The notes under the pieces were generated by a model. It saw only the letters and a list, made by a program, of their open reading frames with translations, did not search any database and had not been told where the DNA came from. This document shows, in pieces, positions 61,509 through 64,000 of a stretch of 64,000 nucleotides of DNA (its first letter is position 1; the number at the start of each line of letters is the position of its first letter). The stretch is taken from assembly GCA_016748015.1 (NCBI GenBank), contig JAAOMT010000031.1, positions 248,001-312,000 on the forward strand, read 5' to 3'. The stretch comes from Geosiphon pyriformis. Lineage: Eukaryota; Glomeromycota; Glomeromycetes; Archaeosporales; Geosiphonaceae. Both the position numbers and the translations under genes were made by a program.

Positions 61509-62611
61509 TTAGCTCGAGCTTGACATAAGATATTCTTTCAACTTCTCTAGGGCCTTATAACGATGGGAAATGGTGTTTTTGATATTTTTCGGCATCTCAG
61601 CATATCTAAATGGTGTTTAAAACGATTTAGTAATAAACGATAAATATGAACTGCATTACTCGGAATCCATTTGAAATTACGTCATTTGATATTCATCAGG
61701 TTGAAAAATAGGATCCCATCCAAAATCTGCGGGACCACGTGCTGGAACAATCATGCCCTAAGATTTAAAGTGAGTTTTGAATGCTATCAACCTCCATTAT
61801 TGAAAATTTTATCATTATTTACAGGCGTCTTTCCTTCAAAAAGAATTGGTTCATAGTTGGGTCCACGGCTATATGCAAATGTACAAAGGGCAAATGCAGT
61901 TTTATCATCGAATCCTGTTAATAGACGATTTAATCCTTTAAGGTAGATGGGAAGAAGTTTATAACGAGTTTTCAAATAATAATATAAAAGGTGTATAATA
62001 TAGGTTTATTAATTAGCCTCACCATCATGACCCAACTTTTCCAAGAACCATTTTCTAAAACAGAACATAATATCAGAAATTTAAATAGTTTCTGGAGCTT
62101 ACTTTAAATATCACCTACATATAGGGCCCGGGAAGTCCATTTAAGGCATTGAAACAAAGAGCGGTATCTTCGATAATGACTGGACCATTAACCTATTATC
62201 ATTAAAAATCCCCTCTAAGTATGAAGCTTCAAGACTAAATATTAAAAATATGAACTTTTTATTGAAAAGGAATTATCAGACCTCAATGGCTGCCCTCCGG
62301 CATTTATCCAAAGAGACTTCACGGGTATCTCCTTGGATTTCGGTTACTTTAGAAAATGATAAATTTATCCATTAGTTTTATATGATGGAAAGGTTTTATG
62401 TGGTCAATGAAATAAAGATGCAGCTAACTTGCTTTCAAGCTTGCGATTTATCAATTCAAAAGTGGAACCTAAAATGGCATGAACCTCAGCAAGTTTGTTT
62501 TTATTGCCTGTAACAAACACTGATGAACGACACCCAGTTAGAAATCTTTTCTTAGGTGAAAATAAAAGCAGCAGGGTTAACACCTAATTTTCTCAGTTCT
62601 TTTGTGGTCAT
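61509..62611 (-). CDS. HAM1: Inosine triphosphate pyrophosphatase (HAM1/ITPA family)
   Basis: Hydrolyses ITP, dITP and XTP to the monophosphate and pyrophosphate, cleaning the nucleotide pool in the cytosol. Eight exons on the minus strand: 62611-62584, 62519-62433, 62346-62282, 62192-62119, 62054-62023, 61935-61823, 61757-61681, 61605-61509; product 190 aa (human ITPA is 194). Family motifs: [14 protein letters not shown] at the N-terminus, [63 protein letters not shown] and [10 protein letters not shown]. Intron 2 uses a GC donor (A|GCAAGT); with it the frame is perfect, and the only GT nearby breaks it. Looks intact. Divergent neighbour of the Gtr2 homologue. Confidence 0.93.
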
Positions 62612-62786
62612 CGAGAAATGGTTGACTCGTAAAATTTGGGAAAACTTTTAAGCTAGCTATTTTTAGCTGTCAAAAATTAAAATCAATCTGTTCAATTACT
62701 AACTTTAGCGATGATCATTTCATTGGGCTAAGCATAGATTCCGAATTTTAAACATTCTTTGGAGCCACTTGAAAATAAATTCTATC
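62612..62786. promoter_or_regulatory. Divergent promoter between HAM1 and GTR2 homologues
   Basis: About 175 bp separate the two start codons, so promoters and 5' UTRs of both genes are packed here. No specific element can be named. Confidence 0.5.
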
Positions 62787-64000
62787 ATGTCGGCACGTCG
62801 TCGCGTTTTACTTCAAGCAGTGTTTCAATGACTAGGTTTTTTAACTTCACTTTCTTACTTTAGAACTTTGAAGGGGACGAATTCAACTTGCATACCGCTC
62901 CCGTTGGGGATGAAATGGGGTAGGATTGAGGACAGAATTTTGTTTGGTAGAACCTATGGGCATACTTTTCGAAAATGACTTTGCTTAATTCACTTAGAGC
63001 CGTCTCTTTATAAATTCACAGTAACGGGGGGGATTTAACTGAAGATCCTGTCCACGATCATCGCCCGCGGTTGTTGCTTATGGGCTTAAGAAGGCAAGTT
63101 TTTAGGTGAAACGACTTAATGTAAACTCGTTTATCAGTATACTTTACTTATGAACCCTTCTAATAATTTTCAGAAGTGGGAAATCGAGCATACAGAAAGT
63201 TGTTTTCCACAAAATGCCCGCAAATGAAACATTATTTCTTGAGAGCACAAGCAAAGTTGTCAGAGAGAATATCACGTATCCTTGAATGCTATCGTCAAAT
63301 GGATTGAAAATTTCATGTTCAAAGTCAACGTTAATAATAGTTTAGGTTTATATTATTTAAAATGTAATTTTCGAATTCTCTAATATTTCCTTGATAAGAT
63401 TTTTGCCCAACTAGATCATTTGTGGATTTTCAAGTTTGGGACTTTCCTGGTCAAATTGATTACTTTGACCCCGCTTTCGATTCTAATGTAATATTCGGTG
63501 AATACGGCGCGTTGATCTTTGTGATTGATGCTCAAGTGAGCCTGTGTTTTTCATTCAAATCTACTGAAGAATCTTTTTTCAAACGTTTTTTTAATCCCGA
63601 CGTAAACACACTTTTTATTCTTTGTAACCAAATAGGACGACTATATTGATGCTCTTCAAAGACTCCATCAAACAGTAACACGTGCTTGTCGCGTGAATCC
63701 AGAACTTACGTTTGAAGTATTTATTCATAAAGTCGATGCCTTATCCGATGAATACAAAATCGACACTCAACGTGATATACAACAACGGACAACAGATGAA
63801 TTAGCAGATGAAGGGTTGGAAAGCGTTCCGATCAGCTTTTATCTGACCAGTATATACGACCATTCTATTTTTGAGGCATTTAGTAAAGTTATTCAAAAGT
63901 TAATTCCCCAATTACCGACCTTGGAAACTTTGCTGAATATTTTGTGCTCGGTATTTTTGTTTTTAATTTATCTTATCTAAGTTTCCTTTGATACCTTTTA
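62787..64000 (+). CDS. GTR2: RagC/Gtr2-type GTPase (partial, runs off the window)
   Basis: Rag/Gtr GTPases form heterodimers on the vacuole or lysosome that signal amino-acid status to TORC1. Exons: 62787-62804 (or to 62819), 62864-62919, 63022-63093, 63174-63275, 63415-63535, 63636-63950, then an intron from 63951. G1 P-loop MGLRRSGKSS, G3 [14 protein letters not shown]4-like [12 protein letters not shown], and [19 protein letters not shown] are typical of RagC/D rather than RagA/B. About 225 residues are visible; the C-terminal roadblock domain lies beyond the window. Intron 3 has a GC donor (AG|GCAAGT). The first exon boundary is the least certain. No damage seen. Confidence 0.92.

Overview
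The window looks like nuclear DNA of an early-diverging, AT-rich, intron-rich fungus. The retroelement families and composition fit an arbuscular mycorrhizal fungus (Glomeromycotina, Rhizophagus-like); that is recognition, not a database result. Two small gene islands sit among transposable elements (TEs) and very AT-rich desert.

Layout: (1) 1-172 is the poly(A) 3' end of a LINE, followed by desert to 3924. (2) 3925-8143 is a 5'-truncated LINE with a broken ORF2 (RT, RNase H, zinc finger). (3) 9120-11813 is a 14-exon copine gene. (4) 12177-14419 is a pogo/Tigger DNA transposon with TIRs, TA target duplication and a spliced transposase (one 194-N gap). A 319-bp MITE lies at 16303-16621. (5) Two divergent genes follow: TMA46/ZC3H15 (minus, 16847-18370) and the polynucleotide 5'-kinase GRC3 (plus, 18546-21882). 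(6) After about 4 kb of desert, 25774-28076 is an ORF1-only 'half-LINE' with an 11-bp target duplication. (7) 28177-59374 is a nested stack of minus-strand Ty3/gypsy elements. Old element A was split by element B (31606-42817) and element C (45260-55200), and B carries a solo C-type LTR (38737-39717). A seems to have landed in an older, heavily decayed LINE ORF1 copy (59375-60395 and possibly 28088-28176). (8) The right edge has a second divergent pair: an ITPase (HAM1/ITPA-like, minus, 61509-62611) and a RagC/Gtr2 GTPase (plus, from 62787, cut by the window end).

The most unusual system is the gypsy family. Three diverged members (A, B, C) share an unusual polyprotein: Gag with zinc knuckle, aspartic protease, a region with repeated CxxC motifs, a dUTPase, RT, RNase H, integrase, and then an extra conserved ORF ('ORF3') in the env position. 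In B and C this ORF runs up to the polypurine tract, and in C into the LTR. Gag through RNase H lies in one frame, and in B and C integrase is in the +1 frame from the same codon position. All copies are damaged almost entirely by transitions (CAA, CGA and TGG to stops; CpG loss in target duplications; LTR pairs differing only by transitions), as expected from cytosine-methylation decay or a RIP-like process.

The cellular genes look intact. They are housekeeping or signalling functions: Ca2+/phospholipid binding, ribosome-associated GTPase cofactor, rRNA processing, nucleotide-pool sanitation and TORC1 signalling. Three of the five need a GC-AG intron to keep the reading frame. Exon coordinates were built by hand from splice signals, reading frame and family similarity.
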